Below, one piece after another: positions 13,256-21,229 of a stretch of 21,229 bases of DNA. The notes beneath the pieces were generated by a model. The model ran no database searches, was not told the origin of the DNA, and saw nothing but the letters and a program-made list of their open reading frames with translations. The position numbers and the translations under genes were made by a program. Origin of the DNA: JBCCFW01 sp039029535 (GTDB lineage Bacteria > Acidobacteriota > JBCCFW01); the NCBI GenBank assembly GCA_039029535.1, contig JBCCFW010000138.1, positions 1-21,229 of the forward strand, given 5' to 3'. The number at the start of each line of letters is the position of its first letter. The first letter of the stretch is position 1.

Positions 13256-15943
13256 TTCCGTGGAGGTGGAGGTCGTCCGCTGGCTCGGACCGGCCAGCCG
13301 CTCGACCCAGTCGGGGTAACCAAAGACTTCCCAGGGCTCGGGGTCGGCAGGATTCAGGTCGATCGCTCGTTGGAAGAGCGCCTGCACGGACTCGAGCGGC
13401 ACGGCATCGAGCATGCCGAGCTGCCCCTGAAGCTGGAGAGTCGTCGCGGCCTCGAAGCGCTCCATCTTCTCGAGGAAGGCAGCATCGGCTCCCTCGAGAT
13501 GGGGGCCCACCGAGTGACGCGCGGCGATCACTCGCTTCAGGTTGTTGCGCCAGGAGACAGCCCGACTCATCGTCCGAGCGGACTCGAACTCGACCCAGGG
13601 TCGGTCGTCGAAGTGCAGCGGCGCATCCCCGATGAATTCGTCGAGCTCGGCGCCCTCCGCGACGAAGAAGTCGAGAACCTGGGCGGGCTCGGTCAGCCCG
13701 ACGTTGGCCAGGTTCTCGCGCACGGTGGAGACGCTCATCGCCTCGACGAAGCGCGCGAGGTCGAACGGGCCGTCGTCCAGCCGACCGATGAGCACGACGT
13801 ACTCGTTCACCGTGGAGTTGAGGTACCAAAGCGACGTGGCAGGGAACACCTCGCGCATCGACGCGACGATGGCGGCGAGCGAGTCCTGGCTCAGCGAGTA
13901 GATGGGGAGCCAGGTCGAGACCAGCCCGCCGTCCCGGAGCTTGCTCCGACACAGCTCGAAGTAGTCGACCGTGTACAGGTTGGCCTGACCCGAGTACCGC
14001 GGGTGGGCGGAGTCCGAGAGGATGACGTCGAAGCGCTCGCGGCTCCCCAGCACGAAGTTGCGACCGTCGGCGAGCCAGAGCTTCACGCGCGGGTCGTCCA
14101 TGACCCGGAAGTTCACCGCCGCGAAGTCGCGCGTGGACGATTCGGGGATCGTCGGGTTGATCTCCGCGACGTGGATCTCCTTCACCTCCGGGTGCGACGC
14201 CACCGCGGCGGCCGTGCCCCCCGAGCCGAAGCCGACGTGCAGGACCCTCTCCGGCCGCTCGTGGAGGAGCAGCGGGAGCTGCCCCTGCAGGGTCTGACAG
14301 GAGAGCAGGGGCGGCGAGGTGCCGGCCACGTTCACCCCGTCGATGGAGAGCGAGAGCCAGGCACCGCGGCCGTCGACGATGCGGGTCAGGGAGACCGTGC
14401 CGTGAGCCAGCTCGTCGAGACGGAGGAGCACGTTCGAGAGCTCGTCCGCCTGGCCCGGAAACTCGGACTCCTGGGCGATGCCGCCGCTCATCGACTGAGC
14501 GAACACGCCCGAGGCAGCGAACACCCGTTGCTGGTCGAAGGTCCCGGAGACCACGACCAGCATCACCACGCCGGCCGCGACGGCGATCCAGCTCCGGACC
14601 CGAAAGGCGCCGAGCTCGACCAGGCCGAGCACCGCCACGGTGAGACCGAGAGCAGCCACCGCCAACAGGCTGCCCTGAGTCCCGAAGACCGGCACCAGCA
14701 CGTGGCTGGCGATCACGGCACCCGGAATGGCCCCGGCCGTGCTGGCAGCCGCCAGCCGTCCGACGACGGCACCGGTCTGGCCCCGGCTCTTCACCACGGC
14801 GCGCACGGCCGCCGGCAGCGCCACGCCCTGCAAGAGAGCCGCGGGCAGTAGCCACTGCAGGGCGCCGAGGAAGAGCACGAAGACGACCTGCTCGTGCGTC
14901 AGGCGCTCTCCCACCCGCTGGGCCACGGTCACGAGGAAGTCGGGCAGGCGGGGGATCCACCAAATTTGGTAGGCGATGACGGGGACGAGCGCCGCCTGAC
15001 TCAGTGAGAACACCAGGAGCGGACGTCCGGTCCGATCGGCGACGTGGCCACCGAGGAAGCCGCCCAGCGCGAGACCGGCGAGGACGACCATGAGCGTCAC
15101 CCCGAAGGCATGAGCGCCGCTGCCGAAGTAGAAGACGAGGATGCGCGTCCAGAGCACCTCGTAGGCGAGACCGCAGAGCCCGACGACGAACAGGGCGGCC
15201 GCCAGGCGACCAGGCCGCGCCGGTCGGGTGGCGCCCCGCTCCAGCTCGGGAACCTCGTCGTCCGGCTCGGACTCGCCGGCGGGAGGCCGCTCGTCGGCAG
15301 GTCCGCTCGTCCCGTCCTCCGGCGACCGCCGACCGAGCCGAGCCATCCCGATGACGAACAGGCCGACCGCCAGGTCGATCGCGGCACCGATCAGCACCGA
15401 GCTGGTCAGTCCCCAACGCGGGAGCAGGACGAAGAGAGCGATGAGCACGCCGAGCATCGCTCCCAGGGTGTTGAGAGCGTAGAGCCCACCGGCCCCCGTG
15501 CCCGACAGCGACGCGCGTCGCGAGAGCGACTGGCAGAGCACCGGGAGCGTGCCCCCCATGCAGGTGGTGGCCGGCATGAGGATGAGGCAGGCCAGGAACA
15601 GCTTGCACAGCAGCAAGAGCGAGCCGTGGTCCTGGAGCGGACCGGCCACCAGGGCGTACACCTCGTCGAGCAGCCAGATCAGCGGCAGGGTCAACAGGGC
15701 CGCCACGCCCGCGAAGACCTCGAGCCAGCCGAAGAGGACGACACCGGCCCGGCCTCGCCCGCCTCGATCGGCGAACAGGCGGGCCCCCAGCGCCAGGCCG
15801 GCCATGTACGCCGTGAGCACCGCCGTGGTGGCGGCGAGCGTTCCTCCCAGCGACTGGGCCAGGAGGCGGAACCACGCGACCTGCAGCACCAGTCCGGCAA
15901 CTCCGGACAGGAAGAACAGGGCTGGTGCCAGGCGAGGCAGCAT
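13253..15943 (-). CDS. Polytopic membrane protein fused to a spermidine-synthase-like domain
   Basis: The 896-residue protein has about 12-14 hydrophobic segments over residues 1-490, interrupted near 215-250 by an acidic/Pro-rich loop. A spermidine-synthase-like Rossmann domain follows at about 520-760, then a helical TPR-like tail (RAIDLNPADPEPWEVFGY). This fused MFS/spermidine synthase family is common but poorly characterised. The SAM-binding glycine loop reads VLHVGFGSGG near residue 568 and the catalytic-region motif reads DSAHPRYSG near 643 rather than the usual DSSDP. True aminopropyl transfer is thus uncertain. ATG 15943 is chosen because it begins directly before the first membrane helix; an upstream in-frame start at 16027 is possible. 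The TAG stop lies inside the inverted-repeat element. Confidence 0.82.
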   Translation of the reverse strand: MLPRLAPALFFLSGVAGLVLQVAWFRLLAQSLGGTLAATTAVLTAYMAGLALGARLFADRGGRGRAGVVLFGWLEVFAGVAALLTLPLIWLLDEVYALVAGPLQDHGSLLLLCKLFLACLILMPATTCMGGTLPVLCQSLSRRASLSGTGAGGLYALNTLGAMLGVLIALFVLLPRWGLTSSVLIGAAIDLAVGLFVIGMARLGRRSPEDGTSGPADERPPAGESEPDDEVPELERGATRPARPGRLAAALFVVGLCGLAYEVLWTRILVFYFGSGAHAFGVTLMVVLAGLALGGFLGGHVADRTGRPLLVFSLSQAALVPVIAYQIWWIPRLPDFLVTVAQRVGERLTHEQVVFVLFLGALQWLLPAALLQGVALPAAVRAVVKSRGQTGAVVGRLAAASTAGAIPGAVIASHVLVPVFGTQGSLLAVAALGLTVAVLGLVELGAFRVRSWIAVAAGVVMLVVVSGTFDQQRVFAASGVFAQSMSGGIAQESEFPGQADELSNVLLRLDELAHGTVSLTRIVDGRGAWLSLSIDGVNVAGTSPPLLSCQTLQGQLPLLLHERPERVLHVGFGSGGTAAAVASHPEVKEIHVAEINPTIPESSTRDFAAVNFRVMDDPRVKLWLADGRNFVLGSRERFDVILSDSAHPRYSGQANLYTVDYFELCRSKLRDGGLVSTWLPIYSLSQDSLAAIVASMREVFPATSLWYLNSTVNEYVVLIGRLDDGPFDLARFVEAMSVSTVRENLANVGLTEPAQVLDFFVAEGAELDEFIGDAPLHFDDRPWVEFESARTMSRAVSWRNNLKRVIAARHSVGPHLEGADAAFLEKMERFEAATTLQLQGQLGMLDAVPLESVQALFQRAIDLNPADPEPWEVFGYPDWVERLAGPSQRTTSTSTE

Positions 15944-16107
15944 CCGCTCAGCATGCCAGGGCAGGACCGCCCTCGCCTCCCTCAAGGCAGGTCGACTTGG
16001 CCCTTTCCAGGGCAGCCCGAGAGGCACCGCCGACCTCGCACGAGTCGGCGTGCTTCGAAGCGCGTTCGGAGCTTGGCTCAGCCCCCTCCATGCTGCGAGG
16101 ATCCGGC

Positions 16108-16668
16108 ATGTCCTCAGGCTCTTCTCCCCTGCCGAGCACCCTGATCGTCTTCGATGTCGAGACCACCGGTCTCGAGCCTTCCGACGGTCACGCCCTCATC
16201 GAGATCGGTGCCGTGCCCATCCTCGATGGGAAGGTCCGCGAGGACTGCGCCTTCCACACCCTCATCGACCCGGACCGCTCCATCCCCCCCGAGTCGGTGG
16301 CAGTCCACGCCATCAGCGAGGAGATGGTCCGGGGCAAGCCCCGGCTCGAGGTCGTCCTGCCCGAGTTCCTTCGTTACTGCGGGAGCCACGACCTCGTCGC
16401 CCAGAACGCCAGCTTCGACATGGCCTTCGTCGGGGCGGGCTGTGAGCAGCTCGAGCTGACGCCGCCCAACGGCGTCGTCCACGACACCGTCCAGCTCTCG
16501 AAGCAGCTCTTCCCCGGAGCACGCCAGCACGGGCTCGACGCCATCTGCTACCGGCTCGAGATCGAGGTCGGGAACCGGCACCGCTCCATCGACGACGTCC
16601 TGCTCACCGCGCAGGCGTTCCTGATCATGCGGGAGCGGCTGGAGCAGCGACGGCCCCAGAGGAACTGA
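16108..16668 (+). CDS. DnaQ-like 3'-5' exonuclease (DEDDh family)
   Basis: The 186-residue protein is a single exonuclease domain like the DNA polymerase III epsilon proofreading subunit. The metal-binding set is D16 and E18 (FDVETTGLE), D104 (NASFDMAF), and H158 with D163 (HRSIDDV), the DEDDh pattern. A longer frame opens at 15925, and ATG 16090 is also in frame, but GAGGA just before ATG 16108 marks the better start. It lacks the tau-binding tail of true epsilon, so it may be a stand-alone proofreading or repair nuclease. It is divergent from the spermidine-synthase-like gene and convergent with the HD protein. Confidence 0.9.
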   Translation: MSSGSSPLPSTLIVFDVETTGLEPSDGHALIEIGAVPILDGKVREDCAFHTLIDPDRSIPPESVAVHAISEEMVRGKPRLEVVLPEFLRYCGSHDLVAQNASFDMAFVGAGCEQLELTPPNGVVHDTVQLSKQLFPGARQHGLDAICYRLEIEVGNRHRSIDDVLLTAQAFLIMRERLEQRRPQRN

Positions 16669-16685
16669 GAAGGGCCCTCAGCTCC
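16661..16685. terminator. Hairpin spanning both stop codons of convergent genes
   Basis: CTGAG (16665-16669) pairs with CTCAG (16677-16681); after an A/C mismatch, GGA (16661-16663) pairs with TCC (16683-16685). The stops of the exonuclease (16666-16668) and HD gene (16678-16680) both lie inside the stem. It is a possible bidirectional terminator without a U-tract. Confidence 0.4.
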
Positions 16686-17982
16686 TTCGTGGCGCAGGGG
16701 GCTCATCGGCGGGAGCGCTGATGAGCTCGCGGGCGTCGTCGAGCCGCTCGGGCTCGACGTGGACCCTCCGGATGGTCACGGGCCCTTCGTAACGCGAGAG
16801 CAGCGGGGTGACCTCGGCAAGCGGTCGATGCCGGCCCGGCTCGGGACCGAGCACCCAGATCTGCGAGGCGCCCGCCACCCGCGGTCGGGCGATGACGCCG
16901 CGGGAGGTCGTGCAGGCGTGGGGGATGCCGGCAGCGCTCAGTCGATCGCGGGCCGCGTCGATGCGCTCGTCTTCGCTGTAGGGCGCCGACTCGAGCAGGA
17001 GCTTGAAGGGCCGCCGCCAGGTGATGCGTTGCGCCCAATCGTCGTCGACGTCCCGGAGGGCGGCCAGCAGGGTCACGTCGTCCCAGCGGAGGTACTCGGG
17101 GATGCTCGACGGGAGGTCCAGGAGCCCAGGGCGCGCGGCCACGAGCTGCTCGAGCATGTAGTCGAAGCACACCGGCGTGTGGTGCAGGTAGATCGACAAG
17201 AACATGTGGTAGCGCGACAGCAGGTAATCTTCGAAGGTGAAGAGACCTCGATGTCGCAAGGCGAGCTCGAGACGTCGCTCCCGCACGCAGGCCCGGAGCT
17301 GCTCCACCAGCCACTCGAGGTCGTACTGACCGTGGCTCACGCCGGTGTAGAACGAGTCGCGTAGGAGGTAGTCCATGCGGTCGCCGTCGAGGTCCGACGA
17401 GACGAGCTGCCGCAGCAAGGGGCCGCAGTCGAGACCGCCCACCCGGAACCAGGGTCCACCGGGTCCCTGCTTGCCCGACAGCAGGAAGGCGAGCGCCTCG
17501 GGCGGCAGGTCGAGCGGACCGTAGTGCTTGCGGAGCAAGTCGGTGAGGTCCGAGTCGAGGACCATCTTGAGCCCGTAGTCCTCGTGGCTCGCTCGACGCT
17601 CGGGCGGGTGCTCCCCCAGCCAGGCCGGCAGGTCGAGGGCCGACCGCTGCGGCATGAGCTTCTCGCTGGTGTGGGAGAAGGGCCCGTGGCCGATGTCGTG
17701 GAGCAGCAAGGCCACCCGCCCCGCCGCCCGCAGCCGTCGACGATCGCCGTCGCTGAAGCCGGACAGGCGCTCGAGGATCTCGTCGAGGGCCAGGCCGGCC
17801 ACGTGACAGGCTCCCACCACGTGGGCATGACGGCTGTGCGTCGCGCCGGGGAAGGCCAGGTCGGTGAAGCCGAGCTGCCGCACGTTCCGCAGCCGCTGGA
17901 GATGCGGCGAGTCGAGGATCGCGCGCTCGGCCTCGTTCAGTCGGATCGAGCCGTGGATGGGATCGCGGATGCGGGTGGTCAT
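16678..17982 (-). CDS. HD-domain phosphohydrolase (SAMHD1/dGTPase-like)
   Basis: The 434-residue protein begins IRDPIHGSIRL, typical of the YdhJ/SAMHD1-like group of HD phosphohydrolases. The metal ligands are visible: H54 in SRHAHVVG, H95-D96 in LLHDIGHGPFSH, and the aspartate of SSDLDGDRMDYLLRDS near residue 205. Related enzymes hydrolyse dNTPs to nucleosides and triphosphate, or act as other phosphohydrolases; the substrate here is unproven. The ATG at 17982 overlaps the stop of the RNA methyltransferase gene by ATGA, so the two form an operon. Confidence 0.9.
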   Translation of the reverse strand: MTTRIRDPIHGSIRLNEAERAILDSPHLQRLRNVRQLGFTDLAFPGATHSRHAHVVGACHVAGLALDEILERLSGFSDGDRRRLRAAGRVALLLHDIGHGPFSHTSEKLMPQRSALDLPAWLGEHPPERRASHEDYGLKMVLDSDLTDLLRKHYGPLDLPPEALAFLLSGKQGPGGPWFRVGGLDCGPLLRQLVSSDLDGDRMDYLLRDSFYTGVSHGQYDLEWLVEQLRACVRERRLELALRHRGLFTFEDYLLSRYHMFLSIYLHHTPVCFDYMLEQLVAARPGLLDLPSSIPEYLRWDDVTLLAALRDVDDDWAQRITWRRPFKLLLESAPYSEDERIDAARDRLSAAGIPHACTTSRGVIARPRVAGASQIWVLGPEPGRHRPLAEVTPLLSRYEGPVTIRRVHVEPERLDDARELISAPADEPPAPRRS

Positions 17983-18707
17983 GGCTTCTCCCGCTGCGCC
18001 CAGTCGAGCTGCGCGACGAGCCCGAGCAGCAGGGTGAGCTCGCGTCGGCTGGGGCGCGCCCGCGCGAGGAGCCGTCGCAGCTCACCGAGGACGTGCTCGG
18101 GCTCCTGGGGGTTGAGGTAGCCAGCCTTCAGCAGGAGGTCGCGTGCCTTGTCATGGAGACGCTGGAGCTCGGCCTCGGGGGCGGGTGGGTCGACGCCGGC
18201 GGGATGCGCCGCCGGCTCGGCAGAACGAGCCATCTCGTAGCAGCAGGTCACGACGGCCTGAGCCAGGTTGAGTGAGGGCTGCTCGCCCTCGGTCGGGATG
18301 CGGACACGAACCCGACAGCGATCGAGCTCGAAGCCGGTGAGCCCGTGAGTCTCCGGCCCGAAGACCAGCCCGACCGCTTCCTCTCCGCCCAGGCTGCGAG
18401 CTTCGGTGGCGAAGGTCGCGGGCGTGAGCGTCTCGCCTCGCGGTGGCTCCATCCCGCTGGTCGCCGCGGTGAGGGCGAGGTCGGCCGTGGCCTCTTCCAG
18501 GGTGTCGAAGCGGCGAGCCCCCTCGAGCACGTCGTCGGCGTTCCAGGCGAGGGCCCTGGCCTCGCCGTGCTCGTCGCCGCCGACCAGCGCGTGGTCGCCA
18601 CCGACGACCCGCAGGTCGCGGAAGCCGAAGTTCTTCATCGCCCGGGCGGCGGCCCCGACGTTGGCTGCCTTGGCGGGACGGACGAGAATGACGGCGAGCT
18701 GGCTCAC
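17979..18707 (-). CDS. SpoU/TrmH-family RNA 2'-O-methyltransferase, TrmJ-like
   Basis: The 242-residue protein has the three SPOUT motifs: NVGAAARAMKNFG near residue 16, GLVFGPETHGLTGFEL near 115, and SLNLAQAVVTCCYEM near 145, with the deep trefoil knot expected in the second half. The C-terminal helical extension resembles TrmJ, which methylates the ribose at tRNA position 32. Start GTG 18707 follows a run of G (GGGGGGG) that can serve as Shine-Dalgarno sequence; an in-frame extension to 18824 has no family similarity. It is the first gene of an operon with the HD protein, divergent from the SAM methyltransferase gene across 43 bp. Confidence 0.88.
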   Translation of the reverse strand: MSQLAVILVRPAKAANVGAAARAMKNFGFRDLRVVGGDHALVGGDEHGEARALAWNADDVLEGARRFDTLEEATADLALTAATSGMEPPRGETLTPATFATEARSLGGEEAVGLVFGPETHGLTGFELDRCRVRVRIPTEGEQPSLNLAQAVVTCCYEMARSAEPAAHPAGVDPPAPEAELQRLHDKARDLLLKAGYLNPQEPEHVLGELRRLLARARPSRRELTLLLGLVAQLDWAQREKP

Positions 18708-18750
18708 CCCCCCATCATGCCTCCGAGCCGCTCGGATTCGAGCCGACGAC

Positions 18751-19287
18751 ATGAGCGACCCCGAGCACTGGGACGAGAAGCACCGAGCGGCCGAGGACAT
18801 CGGCGTGCCTCTCTCCGTGGTCACCGAGCTCGCGCCGACGCTGCCGCGAGGCCGGGCGCTCGACCTGGCCTGCGGCCGTGGCCGTCACGCGCTCTTCCTG
18901 GCTCGGGAAGGCTTCGAGGTCCTGGCCGTGGACTGGTCGTCCACGGCCCTTCGTCGTCTCCGTGAAGAGGCCGAGCGCCAGGGCCTGACGGTGACCGCGC
19001 GAGGTCACGACCTCGTCGAGGATGGCGTGCCCGCGGGTCGCTTCGAGCTCGTCCTGGTGACCCGCTACCTGGAGCGCGAGCTGTTTCCCGCGATCCAGGA
19101 CGCCGTCGCGCCCGGCGGCTCTCTCCTCTACGAGACCTTCGGCGTCGCGCATCACGAACAGCACGGACGACCGAGTCGAGGCTACTGCCTCGAACCGGGT
19201 GAGCTCCGGGAGGCCTTCCCGGAGCTCACCGTCGTGAGCGAATGGACTGGCGAGCTCGAGGGGCTGCTGGCGCGTCGTCCGAGCTGA
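18751..19287 (+). CDS. Class I SAM-dependent methyltransferase, TehB-like
   Basis: The 178-residue protein starts with MSDPEHWDEKHR and carries the SAM-binding motif ALDLACGRGRHALFLAREG (residues 36-54), then VLAVDWSSTAL as motif II and FELVLVTRYLER as motif IV. The layout resembles small TehB/UbiE-like methyltransferases. The substrate cannot be told. ATG 18751 is the start that fits the fold; the frame is open upstream to 18406 opposite the RNA methyltransferase gene. No strong ribosome-binding site is seen. A 5-bp CGGGC/GCCCG hairpin (19304-19316) follows the gene and is a weak terminator candidate. Confidence 0.85.
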   Translation: MSDPEHWDEKHRAAEDIGVPLSVVTELAPTLPRGRALDLACGRGRHALFLAREGFEVLAVDWSSTALRRLREEAERQGLTVTARGHDLVEDGVPAGRFELVLVTRYLERELFPAIQDAVAPGGSLLYETFGVAHHEQHGRPSRGYCLEPGELREAFPELTVVSEWTGELEGLLARRPS

Positions 19288-19364
19288 GTCGAACGACGCG
19301 GAGCGGGCCTCGCCCGGAGCCGAGCCGCCCGTGAGCCTTCGCCACGAGCGGCCGGAAATCCGGG

Positions 19365-21229
19365 CTAGAACATCGAGCAGTCCTGGATTCCGGCGCCACC
19401 ATCCGGGTCACAGCCGGCGACCACGTCATCGCAGTTGTCGACGTCTGCGTCCGTACCGGCCGTGACGTCGAAGTCGCAGGTGTCGCAGATCATGTCCACG
19501 TCGCCGTCGACGCCACCGGCGCCACCCGGGCCCCAGCAGGCGTCCAGGTTGAAGCAGGTGCGTCCCCGTCCCCGTCACCGGTGCCGTCGTCGCCGATGCA
19601 GGCGTCGCAGAGGTCACCGGAGCCGTCGGCGTCCGAGTCGGGATCGCCGTCGTTCGGGATGGCGGGACAGTTGTCGCAGGCGTCGCCTGCCATGTCGCCG
19701 TCACCGTTCTCCTGACCCGGGTTCGACGTGGTCGGACAGTTGTCCATGCCCGCGGTCGTGCCCAGGAAGGGGTTGAACGTCGGACCGACACAGATGCCGT
19801 CACCGTCGCTGTCGTCGTCGAGGTCGTCGGGACAGATGTCGCACTCGTCCGGCGTGCCGTCGACGTCGGCGTCCGGTAGGCCGGTGCTGCAGTCGGTGTC
19901 GGCACAGTCGGCGGTGGTGTCGCCGTCGTTGTCGACGCCGTCGGTGCAGGTGCCGTCACCGAGCATCTCGGTCCCGCAGTCGCAGTCGGCGCCCTCGTCC
20001 ATGCCGGCCGCACAGTCGCTCATGCCGTCACCGTCGTTGTCGATGCCGTCACCGCAGTTGCCGATGCCGGTCATCTCCATCGAGCAGTTCGGATCCATGG
20101 CGTCGGTGAGACCGTCGCCGTCGTTGTCGATGCCGTCACCGCAGTTGGCGTCGGTCGTGCTCTCCGGCGCGCAGGGACAGTCGGAGTCGTCCATGCCGGC
20201 CATGCAGTCGATGTCACCGTCGCCGTCGTTGTCACCACCGTCAGCGCAGTTGGTCTCCGGCATCTCGCAGGTGATGCCGCCGGGACCGAGCAGGCCCACG
20301 CAGTCCGCGTCGGCACAGTCGCTGGTGGTGTCTCCGTCGTTGTCGAAGGTGTCGTCGCAGGTGACCTCCGGCATCTCGCAGGTCTCGCCGCTCATGCCGA
20401 GCTCACCGACGCACTCCGGATCGGCGCAGTCGGTCATGAGGTCGCCATCGTTGTCGAGGCCGTCGGCGCAGTTCGCACCAGTCTCGCAAGTACCGGCGCC
20501 GGCACAGTCGGTGTCGGCGCAGTCGGTCAGGCCGTCCGCGTCGTTGTCACCACCGTCCCCGCAGCTCACCTCCGGCATCTCGCAGGTGATGCCGCCGGGA
20601 CCGAGCAGGCCCACGCAGTCCGTGTCGGCGCAGTCGGTAGTGGTGTCACCGTCGTTGTCCAACGCGTCGTCGCAAGTCACCTCCGGCATCTCGCACGTGC
20701 CCACGCCCGCACAGTCCGGGTCGGCACAGTCGATGAGGCCGTCGGCATCGTTGTCGCCACCGTCCGCGCAGAGCGTCGTCTCCGGGTTCTCGCAGATGAA
20801 GCCACCCGGACCCGCCAGGCCGGCGCAGTTCGCATCGAGGCAGTCGGTCGCACCGTCGCCGTCGTTGTCGAGACCGTCGTCGCAGGTCGCCTCCGGGAAC
20901 TCGCAGGTGCCCGCTCCGGCACAGTCCGGGTCGGCGCAGTCGATCAGGGTGTCCCCGTCGTTGTCACCGAGGTCGGCGCAGAGCGTCGTCTCCGGGTTCT
21001 CGCAGATGAAGCCACCCGGACCCGCCAGGCCGGCGCAGTCCGCGTCGAGACAGTCGACCGTCGTGTCCGCGTCGTTGTCGAACGCGTCGTCGCAGGTCGT
21101 CTCCGGCATCTCGCACATGCCCGTGCCCGCACAGTCCGGGTCAGCGCAGTCGATCAGGGTGTCCCCGTCGTTGTCGCCACCGTCCGCGCAGAGCGTCGTC
21201 TCCGGGTTCTCGCAGAGGAAGCCACCCGG
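19365..21229 (-). CDS. Repeat-rich secreted protein with thrombospondin-type-3/calcium-binding-like repeats; N-terminus missing, frameshifted
   Basis: The minus-strand frame is open from the right edge, so the start is outside the window. The protein consists of about 13 repeats with the core C-x-D-x-x-DNDGD-x(3)-DC-x-D-x-DC, alternating 37 and 33 residues. It then passes into thrombospondin type 3-like segments (DSDGDGICVG, NCPTTSNPGQENGDGDMAGDACDNCP, DADGSGDLCDACIGDD). The DxDxDG loops suggest Ca2+ binding and the cysteines suggest disulfides, so an extracellular location is inferred. The frame breaks near 19557-19566: the main frame ends at 19490 in unrelated sequence, while another frame continues as TCFNLDACWGPGG ... 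IQDCSMF to TAG at 19365-19367. One missing G would restore GDGTCFN. This is either a real frameshift or an assembly error. Confidence 0.8.
20766..21229 (-). repeat. 210-bp higher-order tandem repeat inside the repeat protein gene
   Basis: The 64 bp at 20766-20829 recur identically at 20976-21039, and again with a single difference in the available part at 21186-21229. The period is exactly 210 bp, or 70 residues, a 37+33 residue dimer encoding segments such as GLAGPGGF and CENPETTLCAD. More diverged units continue down to about 19900. Near-identity at DNA level points to recent duplication or gene conversion. Confidence 0.85.

Noticed and set aside
13182..15875. An 897-codon minus-strand frame overlapping the spermidine-synthase-like gene
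   Set aside because: It is Arg/Gly/Pro-rich with no domain, typical of an alternate frame of a GC-rich gene. The other frame has clear membrane helices and SAM motifs.
16703..18085. A 460-codon minus-strand frame within the HD gene
   Set aside because: It is an alternate frame of the HD-domain protein, rich in Arg, Ala and Pro with no motif.
19900..21229. CRISPR-like array suggested by regular repeats
   Set aside because: The repeats are in frame, encode a DNDGD/Cys protein pattern and have no unique spacers of constant length.

Overview
This is a 21.2 kb piece of a GC-rich bacterial chromosome with tightly packed genes, frequent 1-4 bp ATGA/GTGA/TGATG start-stop overlaps, and some GTG and TTG starts. 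The gene set combines a BlaI/M56 pair, a MoxR-DUF58-transglutaminase operon, a membrane protein fused to a spermidine-synthase-like domain, a divergent KamA radical-SAM enzyme and a giant thrombospondin-type-3-like secreted protein. That mix suggests a free-living Gram-negative such as a member of the Myxococcota or a high-GC planctomycete-like lineage. I cannot settle the phylum from sequence alone. I saw no rRNA, tRNA, CRISPR array, phage genes or transposase genes.

Layout. (1) 1-1072, minus: a BlaI-family repressor followed by an M56 (BlaR1-type) membrane metallopeptidase that runs off the left edge, with a clear promoter and a duplicated operator. (2) 1073-1558: a long divergent spacer with several hairpins. 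(3) 1559-3978, plus: a KamA-family radical-SAM aminomutase with altered substrate-binding positions, then threonine synthase. (4) 4007-7871, minus: the moxR-DUF58-tgpA envelope operon, all three genes overlapping, with a possibly leaderless promoter. (5) 7961-10035, minus: mgtE (magnesium transporter) overlapping recO (recombination repair). (6) 10036-10284: divergent spacer with three inverted repeats, then a small lipoprotein on the plus strand (10285-10803). (7) 10829-13088, minus: FdhE-like zinc protein, secreted Ig-like protein, 203 bp with no gene (11273-11475), and a PtsN-like EIIA protein. (8) 13092-13255: a 164-bp element with 24-bp terminal inverted repeats that fills the gap between two genes. 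(9) 13253-15943, minus: membrane protein fused to a spermidine-synthase-like domain. (10) 16108-16668, plus: DnaQ-like exonuclease, convergent with an HD phosphohydrolase and a TrmJ-like RNA methyltransferase (16678-18707, minus). (11) 18751-19287, plus: small SAM methyltransferase. (12) 19365-21229, minus: the 3' part of a repeat-rich secreted protein with an apparent frameshift near its C-terminus.

Most of the window is ordinary chromosomal housekeeping and envelope biology. The points most worth a second look are the KamA enzyme whose lysine-recognition aspartates are replaced, the duplicated BlaI-type operator, the MITE-like inverted-repeat element, the structured spacer before kamA, and the 210-bp periodic, frameshifted repeat gene.
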